Positions 16,827 to 24,853 are shown, counted from the first letter of the stretch. The stretch: DNA of 35,653 nt from Erysipelotrichales bacterium (GCA_022508565.1 JAFLUY010000012.1:1-35653); one strand, 5' to 3'. Numbers and translations: made by a program. The notes: generated by a model from the letters alone, not told the origin.

Positions 16827-16853
16827 ACACATTACATTATAAGTATAATGTGT
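16827..16853. promoter_or_regulatory. Nested palindromes over the -10 region of the tdk operon
   Basis: Outer arms ACACATTA (16827-16834) and TAATGTGT (16846-16853); inner arms ACATTAT and ATAATGT (16834-16851) around AAGT. They cover the -10 box of the tdk promoter, as an operator would. The half-site ACATTA/TAATGT also occurs in the leader of the secretion operon. Confidence 0.45.
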
Positions 16854-16871
16854 CTATAATACACTTGTCAA
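16842..16871 (-). promoter_or_regulatory. Promoter of the tdk operon
   Basis: Perfect -35 TTGACA (16871-16866), 18-base spacer, -10 TATACT (16847-16842), upstream of tdk on the minus strand and just after the terminator of the mTERF-like gene. Confidence 0.7.
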
Positions 16872-16875
16872 TATA

Positions 16876-16910
16876 ATAAAAAAAATATTACAAAAAAGTT
16901 TGTAATATTT
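16876..16910 (-). terminator. Terminator of the mTERF-like gene
   Basis: Perfect 12-bp stem (16883-16894 with 16899-16910), loop of four, followed on the minus strand by a run of eight T. Lies directly after the stop codon at 16919. Confidence 0.85.
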
Positions 16911-16918
16911 ACATTTTG

Positions 16919-18097
16919 TTAATACATAAGTTTTTTTAATTGTTCGTTAGTTTTATTATATTTTTGAGCGAAGTTTTTTTCACTTTCATAAACATCTTTT
17001 GCAAGTTCTATTTCGTCTAAGTATGAATGATGAAGACGTAAATACAAGGCGCGATCTTCCGTAACTCTACCACTTTGAATTAAGTTTTTTGGATGTTTAA
17101 TTATAAACCACAATATTCCAAATCTAAAAGCAGCATCTAACCTATCAATGATTTTCTTAGGACTTAATGCTAAATAATAAGGAAAATCACTAATAACCTC
17201 TAAAGCTGTATTTTCATCATGAGTATAATTTTCTAATATCGACTTTTTATATTCAAGAGTATTCTTATTCATTGTTATTACATATGCATAATCACTAATA
17301 ATATTGCATGTTTGTTCTTCACTAAAATTTAAACTCATTAAATTATTATACCCATTGATAAATCTTTTTTTTGTACAATTTTCTGTTTTTATGCTCTTTA
17401 AAATACTTTGTCCAAATCTTTTATAATCTAATTTTTTTGTTTTAGCCACTTGTAACATAGCAATGAAATCAGTTGTATTAATTATTTTGTTGTTATGTGC
17501 AGACTTTGTAATTAATTTAACAAGTCCTGATTGATTTAGGCCAAAAAATTCTATTTCTTTTAGTAATTCAGCATAATATTCTTCGCCAACTTCTAATACT
17601 TGTAAAGTATTATTAACACAAAATTTTAATTCCCTAAGTGTCATACCGCAATTTAAATAAAATCTTATATTATCGCTAACAGTTTTTGGATTCATAGAAA
17701 TAATTTTATGATTATCATTAAATGCCATATCCATTATTTCTTGTTCAACTTCTAAGTTTTCAAGAATCTCCCTAATTGATGAACACTCAAAATTAAAACT
17801 CTCTTCTTCTTTTGAAGATTCAAGACATTTTTTATATTTATCTGACATTCCTTTTAATTGAAAATTATAAAAAATAGCATTTGGATATTCTGTTACTAGT
17901 AAACAAGCCTCTTGTTTGTTATAACCTAATTCCTTCATACTTGTAAAATAGTTTTTTAAAGTTGATTCAACTTCAGAAATATTTTTAAAACTATATTCAT
18001 AATTTGAAAAAATACTTTCTGTTTGTTCTTCACTAAAACCAAATCTTACATATATCTTTTTAACAACTTTTTCAAATTCTTTTTTAATATTTTCCAT
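16919..18097 (-). CDS. mTERF-like helical-repeat protein
   Basis: 392 residues, no signal peptide, no membrane segment, no catalytic motif. It is built of about eight repeats of 33-40 residues, each with the pattern of a short helix start (GFSEEQT, GYNKQEA, GMTLREL, GLNQSGL, LNFSEEQT), then a helix ending in a Pro or polar turn (LLVTEYPNAI, VISDFPYYLAL), then a third helix with Leu and Lys (LKGMSDKYK, PKKIIDRLDAAFRFG). This is the layout of mTERF repeats, known from mitochondrial and plastid nucleic-acid-binding proteins. A role in RNA or DNA binding is inference. It is a single-gene unit between rplT and tdk, with GAGGGG before its ATG. Confidence 0.6.
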   Translation of the reverse strand: MENIKKEFEKVVKKIYVRFGFSEEQTESIFSNYEYSFKNISEVESTLKNYFTSMKELGYNKQEACLLVTEYPNAIFYNFQLKGMSDKYKKCLESSKEEESFNFECSSIREILENLEVEQEIMDMAFNDNHKIISMNPKTVSDNIRFYLNCGMTLRELKFCVNNTLQVLEVGEEYYAELLKEIEFFGLNQSGLVKLITKSAHNNKIINTTDFIAMLQVAKTKKLDYKRFGQSILKSIKTENCTKKRFINGYNNLMSLNFSEEQTCNIISDYAYVITMNKNTLEYKKSILENYTHDENTALEVISDFPYYLALSPKKIIDRLDAAFRFGILWFIIKHPKNLIQSGRVTEDRALYLRLHHSYLDEIELAKDVYESEKNFAQKYNKTNEQLKKLMY

Positions 18098-18161
18098 ATT
18101 AACCCCTCTTCAAAAGTTTTAATTAGATAGTATTGTAACATAATTTTAAAAAAATACAAAC

Positions 18162-18184
18162 AAAAAAAGGATTAAATCCTTTTT
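18162..18184 (-). terminator. Terminator of infC-rpmI-rplT
   Basis: Stem AAAAGGAT/ATCCTTTT with a 3-base loop (18165-18183), followed by a T run on the minus strand. Overlaps the rplT stop codon. Confidence 0.8.
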
Positions 18185-18719
18185 ATTTGCTTAATGCTTC
18201 AATTAATTCAGCTTTTTTCATTGAAGTATATCCTTCAATATTATTAGCCTTAGCCATTTCTTTTAATTCAGCTACTGTTAATTTAGAAATATCAGCAGTT
18301 TCTTCTTTTGGACTATTTGCTACTTCGATATTAGCTTTTTCTACTTCTTTCTTAACAGTTTTTCCATTAAGTGCATCTTTTGCAATATTAACAAATGATG
18401 TAAATAATGCTGGATTGTCGATAGCTACTTCTGAAAGCATTTTTCTGTTGATTTCAACACCAGCTTTTGATAAACCATTAATGAATTTTGAATAAGAAAT
18501 ATCATTCATACGGCAAGCAGCGTTGATTCTTGTGATCCATAATTTTCTGAAATTTCTCTTATTTTGTTTTCTATCTCTGTAAGCATAAGCTCCACTATGG
18601 AATAATTGTTCTTGAGCTGTTTTATATAATCTATGCTTAGAACCAAAATATCCCTTAGCTCTTTTTAAAACTTTTCTTCTTCTGTTTTTAGAAACAGTTC
18701 CACCTTTAACTCTTGTCAT
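18183..18719 (-). CDS. rplT: Ribosomal protein L20 with C-terminal Rho_N/SAP-like extension
   Basis: Residues 1-118 are a complete L20 ([18 protein letters not shown] at the start, [10 protein letters not shown] near 61-70), the early-assembly protein of the 50S subunit that in related bacteria also represses its own operon. Normal length is about 118. Here the protein runs to 178: a charged linker (119-144) and a 33-residue module (145-177) with [19 protein letters not shown] and [12 protein letters not shown]. That module matches the Rho N-terminal or SAP/HeH helix pattern known to contact nucleic acid. No frameshift separates the two parts. The extension may bind RNA, which is inference. 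Confidence 0.93.
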   Translation of the reverse strand: MTRVKGGTVSKNRRRKVLKRAKGYFGSKHRLYKTAQEQLFHSGAYAYRDRKQNKRNFRKLWITRINAACRMNDISYSKFINGLSKAGVEINRKMLSEVAIDNPALFTSFVNIAKDALNGKTVKKEVEKANIEVANSPKEETADISKLTVAELKEMAKANNIEGYTSMKKAELIEALSK

Positions 18720-18728
18720 AATCTCACC

Positions 18729-18917
18729 CTAGATGACTTTCTTTAGTCTGTCAGCTATTCCTTTCGCTAATTGTCCTTTTTTTCTTCTTTGTCTAACTTG
18801 TTTAGTTGAATCCTTTGCTGTTTGATGGTTTCCACCACTCTTTTTGTAAGTTATTAAGCCACTTTTATGTTTCTTTAGTACTTTTGCTGTAGCTTTATGT
18901 GTTTTTTGTTTTGGCAT
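18729..18917 (-). CDS. rpmI: Ribosomal protein L35
   Basis: 62 residues beginning MPKQKTHKATAKVLKKHKSG, highly basic, normal length for L35 of the 50S subunit. It lies between infC (12 bases) and rplT (9 bases) in the classical infC-rpmI-rplT operon. Confidence 0.95.
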   Translation of the reverse strand: MPKQKTHKATAKVLKKHKSGLITYKKSGGNHQTAKDSTKQVRQRRKKGQLAKGIADRLKKVI

Positions 18918-18929
18918 ATAAATTCCCTC

Positions 18930-19472
18930 CTATATATCTTTCTTTGGTGCAAGCATCATCATCATATTTCTTCCTTCAAGTTTTGGATCGCTTTCAATAT
19001 CAGCATAATCACTTAAACTTTCCGCAAATCTAAGCATTGTTTCCTTACCCAAATCAGTGTGAGCAAGTTCCCTACCTCTAAAACGAATAGTAACTTTAAT
19101 TTTATGACCTTTTTCAAGATAATTTTGAGCATTTTTACGACGAGTTTCGAAATCATGAATATCAATATTATAAGATAATTGATATTCTTTTGTTTCTTTC
19201 ATATTTTCTCTTTGTCTTTTTAATGCTTCTTTTTGTTTTTTAGTTTTTTCATACTTATATTTATTGTAATCCATAATTTTAGCAACCGGACGTTCTGCTC
19301 CTGGGTTCATTAAAACTAAATCCAAACCAGCAAAGTTAGCAATAGTTAAAGCATCATCTAACTTCTTTGTTCCCATTTGTTCTCCATTTGGACCAATAAC
19401 CATAAGTTCTGGTACTCTTATTTGGTCATTAATTACTAAATCATCGTTTTTTTTGTTTACGTTTCCTATGAT
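18930..19472 (-). CDS. infC: Translation initiation factor IF-3, non-canonical start codon
   Basis: IF-3 keeps 30S subunits free and checks start codons. The conserved frame contains DQIRVPELMVIGPNGEQ and the C-terminal MMMMLAPKK. The first ATG (19403) falls inside that conserved N-terminal region, so it cannot be the true start. Between it and the upstream in-frame TGA there is no ATG, GTG or TTG. The best start is ATC at 19472, six bases after GGAGG; the next codon, ATA, is the alternative. That gives 180 residues, the usual family length. Rare AUU/AUC/AUA starts are known in infC and allow IF-3 to limit its own synthesis. Confidence 0.92.
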   Translation of the reverse strand: MIGNVNKKNDDLVINDQIRVPELMVIGPNGEQMGTKKLDDALTIANFAGLDLVLMNPGAERPVAKIMDYNKYKYEKTKKQKEALKRQRENMKETKEYQLSYNIDIHDFETRRKNAQNYLEKGHKIKVTIRFRGRELAHTDLGKETMLRFAESLSDYADIESDPKLEGRNMMMMLAPKKDI

Positions 19473-19643
19473 AACGCACCTCCATCAATTTATAATAAAA
19501 AGTGAATACATATGCATCCACTTAAAAACCTTTATAAATAACTTTATTTATACATTATAAAACTTATTATATTCTTGGCTTTTGTTACCTAGTGCTACTC
19601 GCTACTCAGGTGGATGTGGATACATCGCTTTCCTTTTTAAAAC
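19473..19643 (-). promoter_or_regulatory. L20-type leader RNA of the infC operon with terminator and antiterminator
   Basis: About 170 bases of transcribed leader. Near its 3' end, an 11-bp stem (19513-19523 with 19500-19510) followed by five T forms an intrinsic terminator before the infC ribosome binding site. Its 5' arm contains GTGGATG (19521-19515), which is also fully complementary to CATCCAC at 19616-19610 in the early leader, so an antiterminator can form instead. This is the design of L20-controlled leaders in Firmicutes, where L20 binding favours termination. Confidence 0.65.
19494..19523 (-). terminator. Attenuator hairpin in the infC leader
   Basis: Stem 19513-19523/19500-19510, eleven pairs including three G-T pairs, then TTTTTAT on the minus strand. 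It ends about 20 bases before the infC start, so readthrough is needed for expression. Confidence 0.75.
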
Positions 19644-19649
19644 AATATG

Positions 19650-19677
19650 ATTATATCATATATTTATGAACTGTCAA
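19650..19677 (-). promoter_or_regulatory. Promoter of infC-rpmI-rplT
   Basis: Perfect -35 TTGACA (19677-19672), 16-base spacer, perfect -10 TATAAT (19655-19650) on the minus strand. Confidence 0.8.
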
Positions 19678-19704
19678 GTATTTTTATGCGAATTTATGTT
19701 AGTT

Positions 19705-19885
19705 ATTTCAAATACTGAAGTACTAGAAAAATCCTTACGTTATTATGAATTTCTGCTAGAATACTTTCGTTTAGTATTATTTTTTGTAATCTTTAGATAG
19801 AACAAGTACCTAACTAAGCATAGTTAGGTGCAACACAATTTTTGTGGTAGCACTCAACACTAGCAATTAAGTGTTTCCTTTTTTT
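19705..19885. other. Structured gene-free stretch, possibly a T-box-like RNA on the plus strand
   Basis: No open reading frame of note. Read on the plus strand it shows, in order: outer arms AATACT/AGTATT enclosing a stem closed by CTAG/CTAG, with AGTA on the 5' side and GAA on the 3' side; a perfect stem CCTAACTA/TAGTTAGG around AGCA (about 19809-19828); GTGGTAGCAC, similar to the T-box core TGGNACC; then a stem AACACT/AGTGTT and a TTTTTTT run. This order resembles a T-box leader, but a proper antiterminator helix is not convincing and no plus-strand gene follows. Most hairpins read equally on the minus strand. Confidence 0.3.
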
Positions 19886-19921
19886 ATTTTATGAAGTTTC
19901 CTTCATCTATATACATAATAG

Positions 19922-19950
19922 TATAAAAATACGCGTTTATCAAGCGCGTT
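19922..19950 (-). terminator. Probable terminator of the P-type ATPase gene
   Basis: Stem ACGCG/CGCGT (19931-19935, 19945-19949) with a 9-base loop, GC-rich against its surroundings, followed by ATTTTTAT on the minus strand. Confidence 0.6.
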
Positions 19951-19958
19951 TCCTATGT

Positions 19959-22547
19959 TTAATCTTCAAAGAAGCGTCGTAAAACAATTTTTAATAGTTC
20001 ATATATTAAGAAGCTTAGCAAATTTAACACTACAACTATAGCTAAAAGATTCATACTAACTATTTCAACACTTATCAAATGACCTAATGGTGTTGTAAAT
20101 ACTAAAAGCTCAATTATTGCAATTATTAACAATCCAATATTTAATTGTTTATTTGAAAATAATCCTTGTTTTATAACTAATTCCTTTAAGTTACGGCATG
20201 CAACTGCATATATTATTTCTTGCATAACTAAGGAAAGTAACGCAAGCGAACATGCTATACCTAATGAATAATATTTCAATGTTATAAAATATGTTGCTAT
20301 AACAAAAATCGTTTCAACTGCTGCTGAAAGAATTATTGATGCATAGACGAACGGTGTAAACAATGGTTTATTAATACCTCGTGGATTATTATTCATTATG
20401 TTATTTTCTGCACGTTCAAATGAAAGGCAAATACTAGGTATCGAATCTGTTACTAAATCTATAAATAAAATATGTATTGGAATTAAAATTGTATTGCCAG
20501 TAAGCATACCAATTAAAACAATAAATATTTCTGCAAAATTACTAGATAATGAATACACAACATTATTCCTAATGTTTGAATAAATTCTTCTTCCCTCTTC
20601 GACTGCAACGACAATTGTTGAAAATGAATCATCTAAAAGAATCACATCTGCAACTGATTTTGTTACTTCTGTCCCAGTTATACCCATACCAACGCCAACA
20701 TGGGCATCTTTAATTGCTGGAGCATCATTAACTCCATCGCCTGTCATGGCAACCACTTTACCAATACTCTGCCATGCTTTAACGATACGAAGTTTATGCT
20801 CAGGACTTACTCTAGCATAAACATTATATTTTTTTACAACATCTACTAATTCTTCATCAGTATATTTATCCAATTCAGACCCAAGTAGTCCTTCTTTTTC
20901 GCTTTTAATAATTCCTACTTCTTTGGCTATTGCACAAGCAGTAATAAGAGAGTCGCCAGTAATCATGATTGGTCTAATACCAGCACTTTTACATTGTAAA
21001 ACTGAAGATTTAACTGATTCTCTTGGCGGATCAATAATTCCAACCATGCCAACAAATATTAACTCACTTTCTTCTTTTAAAACTGCACTGCTAGTTTTTG
21101 GAACATTTGTTAATTCTTTATAAGCAAAACCAATTACTCTTAATGCTTCTGTTGCAAATTTCTTTTCTTCTTTTTTTACATCATCAATATCTTTTTTTGT
21201 TATTTTTATTTTTTTATTATCCTTTATTATATATGAACAATTTGTAATTAAGTTTTCTAAACTGCCTTTTGTTAATATATAGCTTTTACCATCTATTTTA
21301 TTAACTGATGACATCATTTTTCTTTCAGAATCAAATGGTGCGTCGAGAATTCTTGAATTATTTTGTTTTAATTTTTCAATATCAACATCTTTATTCTTAA
21401 AATACTCATAAAGACACGTTTCTGTTGGATCACCAACAAAATCATCGTCATCAATTATTGTTTCATTTGCAAGGATGGAAATATATTTAAACATTTCTTC
21501 ATCTAAAATTGAAACTTTGCTTACAGTCATTTTATTTTGGGTAATTGTTCCTGTTTTGTCTGAACAAATTATATCAGTCGAACCAAGTGTTTCAACAGCG
21601 TTCATTTGTTTAACTATCGTTTTTTTATGAGCTAGTACACCAGCTCCTGTTGATAAAGTAATAGTTATTACTGCTGGCAGTCCTTCTGGTATTGCTGCTA
21701 CTGCAAGTGAGACACATAACATGATTATTTCTAGTAGTTCATAACCTTTAATTAATCCATAAAGAAATATAAATATTAATATTAAAAAAATAAGTACTGT
21801 AATTTTTTTAGATATTTCTTTAATTTTTAATTGTAATGGTGTTTCAACTTCATATGGAGTATTTAATGAAACAGCAATCAACCCCAGTTCCGTTAACATT
21901 CCAGTTTTTGTTACTATTGCTTCAACTCTTCCATTAGTGATGCTAGATCCAGAAAAAATCATATTATATTGATCTTGTATTTGAAGTTTTTCGGATTTTA
22001 TAATATTTTCTGATTTTTTAACAGGAACCGATTCACCAGTTAATGGCGCTTCATCAACTAAAAGATTACTTTCAGTAATAACTCTAGCATCTGCTGGAAC
22101 TTTATCTCCTGCTTCTAAAATAATAATATCTCCAGGAACTAAATATTTAGAATCAATTGTTTTAATTTTACCTTTTCTTCTAACTTTAGTAGTTGTTACT
22201 GAATATTTTTTTAAACCTTCTAATGTTACTTCTGCTTTAACCTCTTGAATATATCCAACAAGTGCATTTATTAATATTACAACTGAAATTACAATAGTGT
22301 CTGTATATTCATGTGAATATAAAAATCCATATACAGCCATTATTAGAGCGACTATTATTAAAATAATAATCATCATATCGTTAAACTGATTTAAAAATAT
22401 TTTTAATTTGCTTTTACCTTTTTTTTCTACTAAAACATTCATTCCATATTTACTAATTCTATTGTTAGCATCTATTTCACTTATACCATCAATTGAAGAA
22501 TTAAGTTCTTTATAAAGGGACTTTATATCTTTCGAATAATAATTCAT
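19959..22547 (-). CDS. P-type cation ATPase, calcium-pump type
   Basis: 862 residues, complete. Actuator motif TGES (170-173), PEGLP in helix M4 (287-291), phosphorylation site DKTGT (330-334), and a later TGDGVNDAPAIK hinge. Ten membrane helices are expected. The ion-site signatures are of the type II (SERCA/PMR1-like) group: PEGLP in M4, SSNFAEI in M5 and IDLVTDSIP in M6. The last has Asp where SERCA has Asn (NLVTDG). Calcium export is most likely; another cation is possible. It is a single-gene unit facing the infC region tail-on, with a weak GGTGAT ribosome binding site. Confidence 0.9.
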   Translation of the reverse strand: MNYYSKDIKSLYKELNSSIDGISEIDANNRISKYGMNVLVEKKGKSKLKIFLNQFNDMMIIILIIVALIMAVYGFLYSHEYTDTIVISVVILINALVGYIQEVKAEVTLEGLKKYSVTTTKVRRKGKIKTIDSKYLVPGDIIILEAGDKVPADARVITESNLLVDEAPLTGESVPVKKSENIIKSEKLQIQDQYNMIFSGSSITNGRVEAIVTKTGMLTELGLIAVSLNTPYEVETPLQLKIKEISKKITVLIFLILIFIFLYGLIKGYELLEIIMLCVSLAVAAIPEGLPAVITITLSTGAGVLAHKKTIVKQMNAVETLGSTDIICSDKTGTITQNKMTVSKVSILDEEMFKYISILANETIIDDDDFVGDPTETCLYEYFKNKDVDIEKLKQNNSRILDAPFDSERKMMSSVNKIDGKSYILTKGSLENLITNCSYIIKDNKKIKITKKDIDDVKKEEKKFATEALRVIGFAYKELTNVPKTSSAVLKEESELIFVGMVGIIDPPRESVKSSVLQCKSAGIRPIMITGDSLITACAIAKEVGIIKSEKEGLLGSELDKYTDEELVDVVKKYNVYARVSPEHKLRIVKAWQSIGKVVAMTGDGVNDAPAIKDAHVGVGMGITGTEVTKSVADVILLDDSFSTIVVAVEEGRRIYSNIRNNVVYSLSSNFAEIFIVLIGMLTGNTILIPIHILFIDLVTDSIPSICLSFERAENNIMNNNPRGINKPLFTPFVYASIILSAAVETIFVIATYFITLKYYSLGIACSLALLSLVMQEIIYAVACRNLKELVIKQGLFSNKQLNIGLLIIAIIELLVFTTPLGHLISVEIVSMNLLAIVVVLNLLSFLIYELLKIVLRRFFED

Positions 22548-22622
22548 ATTATCACCATTATAATTTTAACATAATTTTTTATGTTTTATCCTTTAACCAA
22601 AAAGATAACTAAATTGTTTACA

Positions 22623-22666
22623 CAAAAAAAGGATTAATCTTTATTGATTTTGATTAATCCTTTTTC
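22623..22666 (-). terminator. Terminator overlapping the end of rpoZ
   Basis: Perfect 14-bp stem (22626-22639 with 22652-22665), loop of 12, T run on the minus strand. The stem includes the rpoZ stop codon, so the last codons of the gene are part of the hairpin. Confidence 0.85.
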
Positions 22667-22834
22667 AATTTCTTCTAGTGCTCTTCCGATTTCTCTTTTA
22701 GATACATAATCAGACTCTTTCATTTGATAATGATTTGTATCATGCATTTGTTTACTACGAGTACTTGCAATATGAACTAGAATGTATTTAGATCCAACTG
22801 TATTTAAGATCTTATCGATTGATGGATAAATCAT
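22634..22834 (-). CDS. rpoZ: RNA polymerase omega subunit
   Basis: 66 residues from ATG 22834 (MIYPSID), about ten bases after AGGAG; a GTG three codons upstream is too close to that site. Residues YPSIDKIL, SKYILVHIASTRSKQ and IGRALEEIEKGLI match omega, which binds and stabilises the beta-prime subunit. In many Firmicutes it follows gmk; here it stands alone as a single-gene unit between the P-type ATPase and the surface protein. Confidence 0.85.
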   Translation of the reverse strand: MIYPSIDKILNTVGSKYILVHIASTRSKQMHDTNHYQMKESDYVSKREIGRALEEIEKGLIKINKD

Positions 22835-22940
22835 TTTATTCACTCTCCTATAGTAATAATATACTATAATTTACGATTTAGATAAATACATTCGACATTA
22901 TGTTTACATATTTTTATTTACATCGCAGTTTTATTAATAA

Positions 22941-24728
22941 TTATTTAATAAACTTAATGCTTAATAAACCAATAGCAGATAATATGTAAAAAAGAAGTGA
23001 CAAAAACTTTCTATTTGAAGTATCATTTACAATTTCTTCTGTTCCATTTAAATAATTAATATTATCTATAGTTGTTAAATTTGACTCTCCAAAATCACTT
23101 GAATTTTCTTTTTCTAATGCTAAATAGCTATTAACATTATTATCTGATAATTTGGTTGATGTTTTTGTTTTGGTATTATTTACTTGTGAGCTAGCCACAT
23201 TATTTATATCAACAATATCATTAATTTGATTATTGTTTTCTTTTGTGCTAGTCTCAGGAAATTTATTATTACTTTGTAAATTGTTTTCAACTTCATCAAA
23301 AGAATTTGTTTCTTCATCATTATTATTAGGGCAATGGCATGTCCCATGATTATTTGATTCTAAATCTTGATCATCTTTTTTATCTGTTTCATTATTATTT
23401 GGTGGTTCATCATCAGATTTATCTTCTATATCAAGTTCATCATCTTCCTGATCATTTGTTGATTTATCATCTTCATCATTATTTTGAGTTTTATCATTGA
23501 ATTTTGAATCTTCTTCTGCATTATCTTCTTGCTTTTCATCAAGAGCTCCTTGGTCTTCTTGATTATCAGTTGCATCTTCATTAGGCTCAGATTCCGAATT
23601 ATTATTTTCTTTATCATTAGTTTCATTTGAAGTTTTATTGTCCTCTTCTTTTTCAGAATCTTTATTTTTTTCTTCATATTCTTTTGAATCATCTATTGAA
23701 CCCTCATTCTCTTTTTGATTTATATCATCATTTTTTTCTCTTTCATCTGCTTCATTTTTTGGACAGTTACAATCATTTGAATTTGGTTCATCTCCCTGAT
23801 TTTCATTTTCATGATTATCCTCTTGTTCTTCCCTAGATTCATTTTCATTATCTATTTCTGGATCTTGCGGATTTTCATCATCACGATTGTGGGAGTTATC
23901 TTCTTCACTACCATCTAATTTGCCACCAGAACTTTTATCTTCACAATCATCTTGAGTATTTGATTCAACATCTTCATTTTCAGCATTTTCTGAATCATCT
24001 GGTACTTCAATCTTAGTAAATGTGAAAGACATATTCATTCCACTAATCTTTATTTTGATAAAAACCTCTTCACCTTTATTACTTAAAATTGAACCATCAC
24101 CTTTTAAGTAATATATCGCATATGGCAAATATACCTCTATTTTACCGAGTTTATTTGTTATAAACTCTGTCAGTTCTTTTTCCTTATCATTTAAAAGTTT
24201 AACTTTTATTCCCTCTAATTTTTCAGAAGTGATTGCATCAGAAACAAAAATTAGAACTTTGCTTTTTAGCAAATCAATATAAAAATCATAAAGTTTTCCT
24301 AAATTGTTCACTTCATTATTTTCATCTTTTTGAAATTCAAAATAATATTTATTTGTATCTTGTTTATAGTTAGTAATTGAGGAAGATTGTTTAAAATAAT
24401 ATTTTCCTGGTTCTAATATATCTTTATAATAAATATGTCCATTTGTATCACTAGTAAGTAGAGATATTAGTTGATTATTTTCACTATAAAGGCCATAAGA
24501 AATATTTTCCTTAGACGCATAATAATAATTTATATTATTATTTTCAAAGTTATAGTTTTCTAAATATACGTTTAATTCAAATTCAACAATTTGATTATCA
24601 TATTCTATATTAATTTGTTGTTCTTCATTTGTATTAATAATAGAAAAATCGTTTTGATAAGCTTTTACTTCTACACTAAAAAGAAGTGTTAATATAATGG
24701 CTAGTAAGCCTAATTTTTTTATTTTCAT
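22941..24728 (-). CDS. Acidic surface protein with SpaA-like domains
   Basis: 595 residues. Signal peptide (about 1-23), then two beta-rich modules: the first (about 40-150) has the SpaA/Cna-B pattern of ISYGLYSENNQLI, TSDTNGHIYYKDILEPGKYYF; the second (about 155-240) is similar (VLIFVSDAITSEKLEGIKVKLL, NKLGKIEVYLP). Residues about 245-480 are a very acidic Asp/Glu/Asn-rich region broken by two Cys pairs, CNCPKNE and CHCPNNN. A last membrane helix (about 575-593) ends at IKFIK; no LPxTG is present. It should be anchored by this helix with the acidic region outside. The acid-rich part could bind cations or act as a spacer. A terminator lies in its leader. Confidence 0.75.
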   Translation of the reverse strand: MKIKKLGLLAIILTLLFSVEVKAYQNDFSIINTNEEQQINIEYDNQIVEFELNVYLENYNFENNNINYYYASKENISYGLYSENNQLISLLTSDTNGHIYYKDILEPGKYYFKQSSSITNYKQDTNKYYFEFQKDENNEVNNLGKLYDFYIDLLKSKVLIFVSDAITSEKLEGIKVKLLNDKEKELTEFITNKLGKIEVYLPYAIYYLKGDGSILSNKGEEVFIKIKISGMNMSFTFTKIEVPDDSENAENEDVESNTQDDCEDKSSGGKLDGSEEDNSHNRDDENPQDPEIDNENESREEQEDNHENENQGDEPNSNDCNCPKNEADEREKNDDINQKENEGSIDDSKEYEEKNKDSEKEEDNKTSNETNDKENNNSESEPNEDATDNQEDQGALDEKQEDNAEEDSKFNDKTQNNDEDDKSTNDQEDDELDIEDKSDDEPPNNNETDKKDDQDLESNNHGTCHCPNNNDEETNSFDEVENNLQSNNKFPETSTKENNNQINDIVDINNVASSQVNNTKTKTSTKLSDNNVNSYLALEKENSSDFGESNLTTIDNINYLNGTEEIVNDTSNRKFLSLLFYILSAIGLLSIKFIK

Positions 24729-24776
24729 ATTTTCCTTTCTATTTAAAACTTATCGCCAACAATTCCTTAAAAAAAG

Positions 24777-24810
24777 AAAAAGAGAAATATAACAACATAC
24801 TTCTCTTTTT
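24777..24810 (-). terminator. Terminator-like hairpin in the leader of the surface protein gene
   Basis: Ten-pair stem AAAAAGAGAA/TTCTCTTTTT (24777-24786, 24801-24810), loop of 14, followed on the minus strand by a T-rich run. It lies between a likely promoter (24825-24853) and the start codon at 24728, so it may attenuate the gene rather than end an upstream one; CotD-like has its own terminator further up. Confidence 0.55.
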
Positions 24811-24824
24811 TTACTACAATTTAT

Positions 24825-24853
24825 ATGTTAATAAAATATTATTCTATTGTCAA
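24825..24853 (-). promoter_or_regulatory. Likely promoter of the surface protein gene
   Basis: Perfect -35 TTGACA (24853-24848), 17-base spacer, -10 TAACAT (24830-24825) on the minus strand; a TATAAA lies just downstream. Confidence 0.5.
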
